A stretch of DNA of 64,000 bases, taken from the IMG/VR virus record IMGVR_UViG_3300035145_001308, positions 1-64,000 of that record. One strand, given 5' to 3'. A program made the position numbers and the translations under genes. The notes beneath the pieces were generated by a model. It saw nothing but the letters and a program-made list of their open reading frames with translations, was not told where the DNA came from and made no database searches. Position 1 is the stretch's first letter. Each line of letters starts with the position of its first letter. Positions 28,901-35,379 of the stretch are shown here, in pieces. This DNA is from a virus.

Positions 28901-29405
28901 AAATGGTAATCTAAGATTTGACGATAGTGTATTCTTAAACTTTGGTACTGGAACTGATGCAGAGATGTATTTTAATGGTACTGATTTCTTTATTGATATG
29001 AACAGCGATGCAGATATTCGCTTTAGAGATGGTAACAGCAGTAATAACACTAGATTCTTCTTTGATATTAGTGCAGGCGATTTTACTGCTGACGGTGAAA
29101 TAACAGCTTATTCCGATGTTACACTTAAAGACAATATCGAGGTGATTGCAGATCCTCTTACTAAAATACTAAGTGTAAGAGGTGTTACATTTACACGTAA
29201 AGATAAAAATGATGGTCAAGTTCATATGGGTGTGATTGCACAAGAGATTGAAGAATACTTCCCAGAAGTTGTTAACACAAATGACGAAGGTATTAAGTCA
29301 GTCAACTACGGTGCAATGGCAGGTGCATTTATTGAAGCGTTTAAAGAGCAACAGTCTCAAATCGATGAACTGAAAGAAATGGTGCAAAAATTACTAGATA
29401 AATAA
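19935..29405 (+). CDS. Giant tail fibre with C-terminal S74 chaperone domain (3156 aa)
   Basis: N-terminus: ATTIKHKRSAIAGKKP, a common fibre attachment opening. A beta-helix domain follows at about 155-420 (VIYVSQEQGDDANDGQ, NTVIKGDGLRG). Three KC-x-RD modules (near 509, 668 and 835) match those of the upstream giant protein. Later parts hold two HG-x-x-x-G modules (GHGLTNGLKVIYD, NHGFGNGDPVSYD with YYV), GGTGLSTYAVGDILYA, and repeated FTGNGSGLT and LDGIDSASFLRSD units (residues about 2640-2990). From about 3059, SDVTLKDNIEVI, GVIAQEIEEYFPEVV, and SVNYGAMAGAFIEAFKE followed by a coiled coil form a Peptidase_S74 intramolecular chaperone, which trimerises the fibre and is then cut off. Probable receptor-binding long fibre. 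Confidence 0.88.
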   Translation: MATTIKHKRSAIAGKKPIVSQLESGELAINTADGKVFLLRDDSTVQDITKRIFVNDTEITIDDFGDSASAEINMRVNDNDALNVTDAGFNFFKDVDVENANTLTFKELTASGDDGVSLKAPNTLDSGYTLTLPPTQGSIGQLLKVDATGNLSFTDPDVFGGNVIYVSQEQGDDANDGQSAPVRTVKRACKLASALVYNADGTINFKRVNIKVAVGDYTEDNPIIVPDNTVIKGDGLRGCIIRPANANQDMLRVRNACYFGEFTFRDGVDNNFVPTLTADYAVAFDDPFDTTITDRADYTNLPSTRPTITTSPYIQNCSILSFLGMNGAKIDGAKVESPNVPAFGIEAENPVVGAIPEQGKSMVANAFTILSFGGTAWRLLNDAYAQIVSCFEIFLLNGVYCQSGGYCSITNSATNFGLYALRSSGYSPKAFSFDRSHVTATGQADGKQTVSIVGINRDSPVEEFILRFREPEYKTAHDLLILNKDLIADDVVTWINAQISGASPSIWAGFTYSEDKCRRDTQLLLDAIRYDIIFNSNYRTVSAALRYFSGSFPTFTDQKDQHIAAFGQAKTLTANYLSDATATSRSNALWDEIIDILQNGSSDLTQAGNDPADAYTFPTPTGGTDNASDSGYANAVQQLLANKEFIVSEITAYINVQIAAGNAPFSTGFVYNEEKCERDTRLIIDALVYDLTYGGNLQTKIAAEAYFVDGTAQYGTGQQEETIAAYERLKTVVEQVILETTVSVSAGNALTQDTSNAAGSSDASTTAGTRVQTILDFIDNAGAVAVTQIDPDVSWVSGNAEYSAYDELDLEGRINVAQNVTQYINEQIQANIWYNFTYNETKCNRDTQLIVEAAAKDTWDTGNRYSRSAGLAYYTRNLQDSSQISISGQELQTIAAIDRAKTEALTYLTALTSDLQDFVGSRFDIVTTIINDPLDLPDPTEVSAEGDITNDYKTTPSETTFNAATAVNAITNTFTIVGHGLTNGLKVIYDTDGNAPVVGLDQEQTYYVDLIDEDNFKLAFDDSLEFPVNIISASTGTHKFLSGVIEFFVEEILSSHQTYQTLILESGAESYNFVAGRVITGTTGASNNSAIVHSWEPRERRLVVSIEEVAVGASLLRIQFDETSVIAEDHTSGTPNTSIGVNEAAARTGLGTATFSITATDGSSSLSNLVNLLEKQCWFHRPSVVNSSAHTWEYAGSGTDYNALPQNGGNTKSEYEQFEELPGRVYSSGTNELGDFKVGDFITAFNRTGNITFRNKVQVDELDALRLSLSDVAIEEISTSVNLGDDEIGGPSDGRLSTQLAVRSFISNRLGGFVDKTVSTAAVPGAIVQLNTNGQLNGDLIPATRQFTNTNTNGYQSRLEQVDDIPAIDLKAGDIATENYEQVELTLSGNINAADGAEITQPGIAGAVAYAKGSYTASGNILVVTQDGAWNDEDDSVGDPWDVSGTAPNLFVNGVDSGVRPTSKGPSTEIVDNWFLRSSNTSQYLELDPGEDYTFTSATLTTIERNSNVATATTSTAHNLQVGNNVQVLCVEDTTFDENTLVISTPTSTTFTYANTDSADPTKASASVTGTVRSIVTSADGGAQGAVTEVRFGIASNLDNANITGGSGYTPTLGNKVYENVDLQAKTGSGTGARADITVTAGQVTDVDIDRGGTGYEVGDLLEVNASDVGGTGSGFEIEITGIEKRAYVNILGGELFVASSSSIDFVEDNTAVATGKDINLDDILSHNFLAGVSGSGGAVNYTDSRIIITNHGFGNGDPVSYDSLANTPIGGLLNGSVYYVKVIDANTIELYNGFALLSKVTFTSTPANNNHNITRKTINITDNSVVVIGHGYTTGDAIRIETLSDGSTSNELPTIDGGDPIDSGSRFFVGSLTTNSFTLHTLRSDAISSINDLVTNAEDITAIGTGSAQVIQNNVQVNAVINTSSRLLANWNTLAVTNIDAENIISGTISPSRLGSGIPNSDSVLFGDSAYKTVVQSLKKATTTDNPITLTGSSLSGEFYGDPVNIGIANADYDPLGTFSTLGVSRFLQTQFDVDSAGTGQVFIKDGVVDAGTLDGLDSAYFLNPANLTSNVPVTKGGTGLSTYAVGDILYAETSGSLNTVNIGRANNFLKSNGTNPEWGTALDLAEGLDVGSAALTSTSTGAGRLYNDNVTSLEIGGDATNIIMGNGSGPRNLFTFVASYEADTSRDVAVNLENVVQSTAEVTDNGINEVIMSDTTGILSGMIVTGSASIPSNTTVSGVTEDAIYLSANTTGSILSGVSLSFTYTPYTLGINVGDTVNISGSGVSNLDGTHPVSGATDTATSFTIRTENLVVALATDIPAGAITINNNLVLRNNNVIIGNAETSTAPVDGAIRGADGLGADVGGGSLTIEAGLGTGNATGGDIIIKTGEVGSTGDLAQTSTTRLTIDTSGNTTITGYTNFSDDTAIKVPVGTTAQRPTAATGQIRFNSTDSTYEGYDGTAWSSLGGVIDQDQDTKIIAQTAAGDDNDDLDFFTAGTQRMQIDENGDLKFGDSLDKFTVAYSSGNMTVAGNLTLTGDLQVDGTTSTINSTTLQVDDKNIELGTVDTPTDTTANGGGITLKGTTDKTITWDVLQTSWDFSEHVNLANTKEFRINDVAVLSSTTLGSAVVSSSLTGTGILNSGSINTGFGNINIGTSTFTGNGSGLTTLNGSNISSGTVDGARLGGNQTMAGVKTFSDTSAATNTTTGAIRVGGGMGVAGAIYAGSLNTTQGGGIQNLSANNLGTGTVPNARISGTYSNLTGTGALDAGEITSGFGNINIGTSTFTGNGSGLTNVDAETLDGIDSASFLRSDAADTMAALLTIEHAGDELLRLTDTSASGSPAMTFYQSTTERATIEYLDSGDVFRFTNETSDEYLQIGSGHTGLQYNVSGVTGGLYTVWHSGNDGAGSGLDADNLDGLASTSFIRSDTNDAFSGTLSGTGSISITGNIGATAFTGDGSGLTGISADDAQTLDGIDSTGFLRSNVSDIKTNGNLRFDDSVFLNFGTGTDAEMYFNGTDFFIDMNSDADIRFRDGNSSNNTRFFFDISAGDFTADGEITAYSDVTLKDNIEVIADPLTKILSVRGVTFTRKDKNDGQVHMGVIAQEIEEYFPEVVNTNDEGIKSVNYGAMAGAFIEAFKEQQSQIDELKEMVQKLLDK

Positions 29406-29410
29406 TAAAA

Positions 29411-29434
29411 AGATAGTCGCTTTGGCGACTATCT
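29411..29434 (+). terminator. Strong hairpin after giant fibre
   Basis: 10-bp perfect stem AGATAGTCGC / GCGACTATCT with a TTTG loop. Preceded by five A; the downstream side is not a real T-run (ATATTG), so it may act as a terminator mainly for leftward transcription or as an RNA-stabilising 3' end. Confidence 0.6.
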
Positions 29435-29437
29435 ATA

Positions 29438-29466
29438 TTGACTTGTATTAAATAATGTGCTAGTAT
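29438..29466 (+). promoter_or_regulatory. Composite promoter: sigma70 type with late-like octamer in spacer
   Basis: TTGACT (29438-29443), a 17-bp spacer, TAGTAT (29461-29466). Inside the spacer is TTAAATAA (29448-29455). The same arrangement with the same -10 hexamer precedes gp32 at 51516. Confidence 0.55.
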
Positions 29467-29487
29467 AAGAACACTAAAGGAAAGTAA

Positions 29488-29664
29488 ATGGCATTACCTG
29501 AAACCGGCTTAACTATTACAATGTCAGAGATTCGTAACTATTTTGGTAGTAGTACGACTCCTGTATCGTTAAGCGCCGACTTAGCACCGTTTCTTAGCAT
29601 AGCCGTATCGACAACTATTACAATGAGTAGTACATTTGGCGGATATTACTTTCCAGCTACATAA
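29488..29664 (+). CDS. Short virion-like protein, 58 aa
   Basis: 58 aa, starting MALPETGLTITMSEIRNYFG and ending GGYYFPAT, preceded by AAAGGAAAG. The pattern LP-x-[ST]-G-x-[IL]-[ST]-x-S-x-I-x-x-x-[FY]-G is common at the start of short virion/fibre-associated proteins in marine myoviruses, where it is often followed by a variable tail domain; here only the short part is present. It is the first gene after the composite promoter. Function unknown. Confidence 0.65.
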   Translation: MALPETGLTITMSEIRNYFGSSTTPVSLSADLAPFLSIAVSTTITMSSTFGGYYFPAT

Positions 29665-29673
29665 GGAGTTGAA

Positions 29674-30051
29674 ATGAAAACATTATTTGAAGTCATTAAT
29701 CTTGACTTAGCACAAGAATATACAAAGGCACGTAAACGTGCTGTACTTGCAACAATCGAAATGGATGCACAAACACAGATTGAAGCAAACAAAGCCATTG
29801 ACGAAATGGATATTCCAGAAGACGATGAGAATCATCACTGGGTGCAAAAGATTGGTAAAGCAGCAGGTGCAGACTTGCTAACACTAGGAAAAGTACAACC
29901 TGAAAACATGCTGGCAATGGCAAGTTTAGGTAACGAAGGCTTTAGTGCCTGTGTGAAGGTTGCTACAAGTTCAGCCCGTGAATGGAACAACTTAACAATC
30001 GCAGCTGAAAAAGAACTTAATCAAGAATCTATTCCTAGCACAATGTTGTAA
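29674..30051 (+). CDS. Hypothetical protein, mostly helical
   Basis: 125 aa, not recognised. The first half is charged and helical (YTKARKRAVLATIEMDAQTQ), followed by an acidic turn MDIPEDDENHH. It follows the 58-aa gene after AAGGAG and its stop overlaps the start of the glycosyltransferase (TAATG at 30049-30053), so the three form an operon. No transmembrane segment or catalytic motif seen. Confidence 0.65.
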   Translation: MKTLFEVINLDLAQEYTKARKRAVLATIEMDAQTQIEANKAIDEMDIPEDDENHHWVQKIGKAAGADLLTLGKVQPENMLAMASLGNEGFSACVKVATSSAREWNNLTIAAEKELNQESIPSTML

Positions 30052-30635
30052 TGCAACTTAGTATTTGTGTACCGGCAGGTGATACATTACATACTGTATT
30101 TGCAAATAGTTTAGTTAATCTTACAAATAGATTGACAAAGCTAACAATACCTTGGAATCTACACATTGTTACAGGAAGTGTTATCTGTCAATCAAGAACA
30201 AAACTTGCAAATGAAGCACTTGATAGCGGCGCTACACATTTGCTATGGCTAGATAGTGACATGTATTTTCCTGCGAATGTTTTACTTGATTTGGTAAATC
30301 ACAAAAAAGATATTGTCGCTGCACAATATAGCACAAGATATTCTCCTTATCAAACTGTTGCTTTTACAAATCCTGATAACATTAACGAAAGACTAAATGC
30401 AAGTTTTGGCTTACACAAAGTTTGGGCAGTAGGAATGGGATGTATGCTAGTAACAAGAAAAGTATTTGAAGATTTACCCAAGCCTTGGTTTGCACACGAA
30501 TACAATAAAACTTTAGACTCGCACAGCGGCGAAGATATATATTTTTGCAACCAAGCTATGCATCATGGTTACGATACATACATAGATGCTAGTATAAAAG
30601 TTGCACACATAGGAACAAAGGCACATACATTATGA
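30051..30635 (+). CDS. GT-A type glycosyltransferase-like protein
   Basis: 194 aa. N-terminal strand LSICVPAGDTLH, an RTKLANEAL helix, and HLLWLDSDMYFP at about residues 63-74 with a D-x-D metal/nucleotide-sugar motif, then AVGMGCMLVTRKVFE and a late SGEDIYFCNQA. This is the architecture of small GT2-like (GT-A) enzymes, somewhat shorter than cellular ones. It should transfer a sugar from a nucleotide donor to a glycan or protein; acceptor unknown. It overlaps the next gene by 4 bp (ATGA), so it is coupled with the modular 870-aa protein. Confidence 0.75.
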   Translation: MQLSICVPAGDTLHTVFANSLVNLTNRLTKLTIPWNLHIVTGSVICQSRTKLANEALDSGATHLLWLDSDMYFPANVLLDLVNHKKDIVAAQYSTRYSPYQTVAFTNPDNINERLNASFGLHKVWAVGMGCMLVTRKVFEDLPKPWFAHEYNKTLDSHSGEDIYFCNQAMHHGYDTYIDASIKVAHIGTKAHTL

Positions 30636-33244
30636 GAGCTATTGATAGATTTGAAAGATTTTCACAACCTACACATAATGCCCAGGACTGGCTAAAGAAT
30701 CATATTTTTGACCGTTATCCTGTTATTCATACAGAAGAAGAAATAGGAGACTGGCAAAATAGCACTGATTATGTTTGGCTTGTAGATCCTGATATTCAAA
30801 TCTATGATAGTTTTCCTTGGTACTACAAACCTAGAGAAAATGACGAAGTTGCTATACATGCATTTCCTTATGTATTCAAAGAAAGTAGGAAAGTCAAGTC
30901 TTGGGAAAAGGTAAGACTTGTTCCAACAACACCTGGATCATATAAGACTTTAGAACATGCACATATTTGTGGCCATTATGATCCTTATAAGGGCAAAGAA
31001 AAGTTTGACATCTTTTTTATAGGAAATGACAAAACAGTTCATGATAATCTTATAGACAGAGGCTTTGGTGTTCAAGTTGTTGACAGTATTCAACAAGCAC
31101 AAGATCAAAGTTTTAGTGATATGTTTTGGGTTGTATATGATGACACAATCATAAGAAATACATTCAAGTTTAGTTACAAACCAGATGAATGGAGTTACGA
31201 TATTCCACATGTATTTTGTAACGGTGATATGGATAGATTAGATGGTATTGTTCTTATGCCACGTGATTATTATATTTCACAAAAAGAAGCTGAACACAGA
31301 TTCTTTACAAACAAAAAAGAAATACGTATCATGGCAAGCGATCCAAGACCATACGATCAGTTTGTTATTAATACCTATTCAGATTATAAACATGCAATGA
31401 ATGTTACTACTACAGACATGTTTTGGGGATATAGTGACAAGATTATTGTTAACGAAGAGTTCAAGTTTGATTATTATATAAGTCATCATAGCACAGACAA
31501 GAAAAGTAATCATGCATGGTTAAATGGCAACAAATACGATGGTGTGTTTTTGTTTAGTAAAAAAAGTCCGGTAAGTGAAGAAGAAATTACATTTCGACAA
31601 CTAAATGAAAAAATAGATCATGAACAAGTTGCAAGTGTGCCAAAAAACTTTGAACGTTTTACTGTAGAAACCTACGAACAATACTTAGAGGCAGTAAAGT
31701 CGTGTGGTACAGACATGATGTGGTTAATACCAGACGATGTTGAACCTTGTGAAGATTTTATTTGGGATAGATATTTTCATGAACAAGAAACTATAGATTT
31801 ATCTACTAATCATGTGTTTTTGAACGGGGAAAATTTTGACGGTATTGCATTACTTACTACTGCAATGGAAATAACTGAAAAAGAGTTTGAACATAGATTT
31901 TATGTTAATAAAAAAGAACACAACATTGTTGCAAGTACTCCTAAAAAATATCCTGTGTTTACAATAAACAACTATGAAGATTATACAGAAGCATTGTACA
32001 ACACACATACAGAAATGTTTTGGGGTGTTCCAAGTGACGTAGAAATAAAAGACGACTTTGATTTCAATATTACTTTCAGTCATCAAAATAGATATGACAG
32101 AAATATAAATCATGTATTTTTAAATAATGAAAACTATGACGGAGTTGTTCTTTATAGTAAGCACGTATTGGTAAGTGAAAAAGAAATAGAGCACAGATTC
32201 CTTGTAAAGAAAAAAGAATGGGACGTTGTTGCAAGTATGCCTAAACAATATCCTATATACACAGTTAATAACTATCAAGATTATTTAGAGGCAAAACAAG
32301 ATTGTAACACAGATATGTTTTGGATTGTAAATGATCATATTTTACCTAGTGCTGATTTTGATTGGAACTTTTATATAAGTCATCATAATCAATATGAACG
32401 TAAAATAAACCATGTTTGGAAAAACGGAGACTATTACGACGGTGTTGCACTAATAAGTAAAAAACTAAACATTAGTCAGCGTGAAATAGATTATAGATTT
32501 TTTGTAACAAAAAAAGAATATAACGAACAAGCAAGTTTGCCAAAGCCTTATGACATTGTGTTTATTAGTAACGGCGAACCTAATGCAGATGAAAACTATG
32601 CAATGCTGTGTGATAAGTTTCCACGAGCAAAAAGAGTTATGGATATTAAAGGTATTCATGCAGCACATAAACGTGCAGCAGAGCTAGTTGAAACAGAAAT
32701 GTTTTGGGTTGTAGACGGCGATGCAGAAATCATTGACGGTTTTGAGTTTGATCATTATGTACCTGCATACGATATTGATGGTAAAGATACTGTGCATGTG
32801 TGGCGTAGTTTTAATCCAGTTAATGGACTTGTTTATGGATATGGTGGCGTCAAACTATTGCCTACTGTTCTTACAAGAAACATGGACGAATCTACTACAG
32901 ACATGACAACTAGTATCAGTGACAAGTTTAAAGGTGTTGACGAAATGAGCAACACAACAGCATTCAACACTGATGCATTTAGTGCATGGCGCAGCGGATT
33001 TAGAGAGTGTTGTAAACTTAGCAGTAGAGTTATTGATAGACAAAAAGATGATGAAACTGAGTTTAGATTAGATGCATGGTGCTCACGTGGTGATGATAAA
33101 CCTTTTGGCAAAGCAGCAATCAACGGTGCGATCAATGGAAGAAAGTACGGCGAAGAAAATAAAAACAATCCAGAAGCACTTAGTAAAATTAATGATTTTG
33201 ATTGGTTGCAAGAACAGTTTACGCTATTATATCAACAAGTTTGA
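30632..33244 (+). CDS. Seven-module protein with glycosyltransferase-like DxD remnants
   Basis: 870 aa. A module beginning [DE]-MFW-x-[VI] recurs near residues 45, 162, 262, 359, 460, 560 and 688; the inner ones have a period of 97-101 residues. Each runs MFW... - F-x-[FW]-x-[FY] - N-H-V-[FW]-x-N-G-x-x-[YF]-DG-[VI]-x-L - EHRF-x-V-x-KKE - V-AS-x-P-K-x-[YF]. The last copy reads MFWVVDGDAEI with an intact D-x-D, then VHVWRSFNPVNGL and YGYGGVKLLP; the first has VWLVDPDIQI. The middle copies have lost that pair (VPSD, VNDH). The layout suggests a GT-A-like domain duplicated into a scaffold. It is coupled to the glycosyltransferase upstream. Exact role unknown; it could be an enzyme or a virion protein. 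Confidence 0.7.
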   Translation: MRAIDRFERFSQPTHNAQDWLKNHIFDRYPVIHTEEEIGDWQNSTDYVWLVDPDIQIYDSFPWYYKPRENDEVAIHAFPYVFKESRKVKSWEKVRLVPTTPGSYKTLEHAHICGHYDPYKGKEKFDIFFIGNDKTVHDNLIDRGFGVQVVDSIQQAQDQSFSDMFWVVYDDTIIRNTFKFSYKPDEWSYDIPHVFCNGDMDRLDGIVLMPRDYYISQKEAEHRFFTNKKEIRIMASDPRPYDQFVINTYSDYKHAMNVTTTDMFWGYSDKIIVNEEFKFDYYISHHSTDKKSNHAWLNGNKYDGVFLFSKKSPVSEEEITFRQLNEKIDHEQVASVPKNFERFTVETYEQYLEAVKSCGTDMMWLIPDDVEPCEDFIWDRYFHEQETIDLSTNHVFLNGENFDGIALLTTAMEITEKEFEHRFYVNKKEHNIVASTPKKYPVFTINNYEDYTEALYNTHTEMFWGVPSDVEIKDDFDFNITFSHQNRYDRNINHVFLNNENYDGVVLYSKHVLVSEKEIEHRFLVKKKEWDVVASMPKQYPIYTVNNYQDYLEAKQDCNTDMFWIVNDHILPSADFDWNFYISHHNQYERKINHVWKNGDYYDGVALISKKLNISQREIDYRFFVTKKEYNEQASLPKPYDIVFISNGEPNADENYAMLCDKFPRAKRVMDIKGIHAAHKRAAELVETEMFWVVDGDAEIIDGFEFDHYVPAYDIDGKDTVHVWRSFNPVNGLVYGYGGVKLLPTVLTRNMDESTTDMTTSISDKFKGVDEMSNTTAFNTDAFSAWRSGFRECCKLSSRVIDRQKDDETEFRLDAWCSRGDDKPFGKAAINGAINGRKYGEENKNNPEALSKINDFDWLQEQFTLLYQQV

Positions 33245-33653
33245 TAACAGTTTCTAACTTTTGCTGATTAGTTTTGCTACGTAATGTATTTGCTAAACCG
33301 TTGTGTAATGGTTTTGGCCAACTACCAAAGTTTACCCATGCATACCCGTTGTGTTCTTCATTAAGTTTTGGAATAAACTCTTTATCTATTACACACAAAT
33401 AAGTATGAAAGTGAAAATGTTCGTCACTGCTTATAAAAGTTTCTAATGGTACAGTTTTTTTAATATCAGGAAGTAGCCCAAGTTCTTCTTCTATTTCACG
33501 TTGCAAGCCTTGCCATGGTGTTTCTTTATCTTCATTAGTGCCTCCAACTAATCCCCAAAGATTTTTTGTTTTACTTTTACATCTGTGTAAAAATAAAAAG
33601 CGTTTTGTATCTAATGTATAAAATAAAGCACCGCTGCAAATGATTTTGTTCAT
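33219..33653 (-). CDS. Nudix hydrolase
   Basis: 144 aa, standard size. The Nudix box G-x5-E-x7-REUxEExGU is complete: GTNEDKETPWQGLQ joined to REIEEELGL. These enzymes hydrolyse nucleoside diphosphates linked to another group (nucleotide sugars, oxidised dNTPs, NAD, capped RNA). WGLVGG before the box and the C-terminal YAWVNF strand resemble GDP-mannose mannosyl hydrolase-type and MutT-type members. It is the last gene of a minus-strand unit after gp14 and gp15, and its 3' end overlaps the convergent 870-aa gene by 26 bp. The ATG follows GATAATATACTAT, close to the late-promoter/start pattern seen elsewhere. Given the neighbouring sugar genes a nucleotide-sugar substrate is possible. Confidence 0.9.
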   Translation of the reverse strand: MNKIICSGALFYTLDTKRFLFLHRCKSKTKNLWGLVGGTNEDKETPWQGLQREIEEELGLLPDIKKTVPLETFISSDEHFHFHTYLCVIDKEFIPKLNEEHNGYAWVNFGSWPKPLHNGLANTLRSKTNQQKLETVIKLVDIIA

Positions 33654-33666
33654 ATAGTATATTATC

Positions 33667-35379
33667 TTATAATACTATAGTCCATGTTCCTCTTGGATAC
33701 AATCCATCTACTGCACTTTGCCAATAGTAGTTGTTCCAATAAAACTGTTGTCCAGTTGTAACATTAGTAATATATGTGGTAGTATTGTTTGCACTTGCAT
33801 CCCAAATAATGTTCCATTTAGTACCGTCCCATTCACATATATCATTTGCATCAGCAGTAAAATCTGTATTATCAGCATTTTTCCATGCTGCTGCACCGTC
33901 TTCGTTAAGAGAAAGTATGTATTGAACTTTATCGCCAATATCGTAAGATGCATCAAGGATAATAACAAACTTGTCATTTACATTTGAACCTGTTGCAGAT
34001 ACTTCTGTACCATTTACCAATACTCTAAAACTAGTAACAGTTTCGTCTCCAACACGACTGCCTAGTGACGCACTTATACTTTGGTCATCGATTAGAAAAT
34101 CTAAATCAGTATCGATACGATTAGTTTTTGTAGTAGCAGTAAACGCTCTATCTACTTTGTAACCTAAAGGTCCAAGTGTTAACACACGTACACCTGGAGT
34201 TTTTATATTCTCAGGATTGAACTTAATAGGATCTACAATATAATCTACAGTGCCAGATGTTGTTACAGGACCTGTGATTATAGTATTACTCGGTAATGTA
34301 TCTTGATCCCAAGTAATGTCCATTATAAAACTATCGTTTTCTCTTATTTCAAATGTACCAATAATCTCTGTATTAAGTTCTGCTCTACGCAATCTTATCT
34401 GACTAATGTTTGGTTGATATTTACTTGGAAGTTCTGCTTCTAATACATTTAACCAAGTAATCTCACCTAAACGTAGTTTTCTATTAATAGCAAGTTTTGC
34501 AGTTTCGTCTTCAACAATAATATCAAAGTTTCTATAACTAGTAACTTGTGGATTGCTTAAATCTAATTGTCCGCTTGTAATGCCAACAATAGAACTGTTA
34601 TTACTATCTTGTCCAACAATAGTTCCATCTGGCAATACAGTGGTTCCGCTTGCTGCACCTTGATCGCCTGATGTAGGTGGATTAAATCCTTCTAGACTAA
34701 TAGTACCTGCTGTTTGATCATACACACTTGTAATAATATCTGTAATAATACCTAACTTTTTAACTTTTGTTGGAGGTGAAACATATATAGGTGCAGTAAA
34801 ACCTAAAGTAGCAACATCTATTTCATCTTGTGTTCCTACAGGGATTGTCCTACTACTAAAGTTAATATCTTCTAGATATAAAAATGTTAAACTTGTCCAA
34901 TCAATATAGTTGTCATTTGTTTGAAACTCCATGTCTGGATTGAACAACATAAAAATTTGTTCTAGTATTTGTAACTTTTGATCTGTGCTTGTGCTCCAAA
35001 CATCAACATTTACTGACAAAGTATATGGAGTAGGATGTAATCTTTCAACCGTATATCCTTTTGCTTGAGCTGCAACGTAACTATTTGTTTCTTGGTCAAA
35101 CTCTTTTTCACGCAGATTTATTTTACTGATGAAACTGCTATCACTAAGTCTTGCTCTATCCATTTGTAGACTTGTGATGTAGACACCCATACGTGGCGCA
35201 CTAGGTATTTTATTTTCACTATTTTCTCTAATAATACTTGCAACTTGTCTTGATATATCACCATACATAACTGGCACACGTCTAAGATCTCCGTCGCCGT
35301 CTTTGTAGCTAAAGTTGCTAAATGCCCTAACTATCTGCGTAATATATCTACGTATTTGTCCATCATAAAAAAACTGCAT
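33667..35379 (-). CDS. 15: Tail sheath stabiliser gp15, enlarged
   Basis: 570 aa, against 272 in T4. The N-terminus MQFFYDGQIRRYITQIVRAF matches the T4 gp15 opening (YFYNSSFRRY...LFSN), followed by RRVPVMYGD and a central LHPTPYTLSVNVDVW. gp15 caps the sheath and joins tail to neck. The C-terminal 300 residues are an extension: a Gly/Thr linker around residue 235, beta-rich segments, and near the end aromatic modules (CEWDGTKWNIIW, QFYWNNYYWQS) that resemble decoration-like modules in the gp14 and gp18 of this phage. Start ATG overlaps the gp14 stop by one base (TAATG). Assignment of the N-terminal half is good. Confidence 0.8.
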   Translation of the reverse strand: MQFFYDGQIRRYITQIVRAFSNFSYKDGDGDLRRVPVMYGDISRQVASIIRENSENKIPSAPRMGVYITSLQMDRARLSDSSFISKINLREKEFDQETNSYVAAQAKGYTVERLHPTPYTLSVNVDVWSTSTDQKLQILEQIFMLFNPDMEFQTNDNYIDWTSLTFLYLEDINFSSRTIPVGTQDEIDVATLGFTAPIYVSPPTKVKKLGIITDIITSVYDQTAGTISLEGFNPPTSGDQGAASGTTVLPDGTIVGQDSNNSSIVGITSGQLDLSNPQVTSYRNFDIIVEDETAKLAINRKLRLGEITWLNVLEAELPSKYQPNISQIRLRRAELNTEIIGTFEIRENDSFIMDITWDQDTLPSNTIITGPVTTSGTVDYIVDPIKFNPENIKTPGVRVLTLGPLGYKVDRAFTATTKTNRIDTDLDFLIDDQSISASLGSRVGDETVTSFRVLVNGTEVSATGSNVNDKFVIILDASYDIGDKVQYILSLNEDGAAAWKNADNTDFTADANDICEWDGTKWNIIWDASANNTTTYITNVTTGQQFYWNNYYWQSAVDGLYPRGTWTIVL

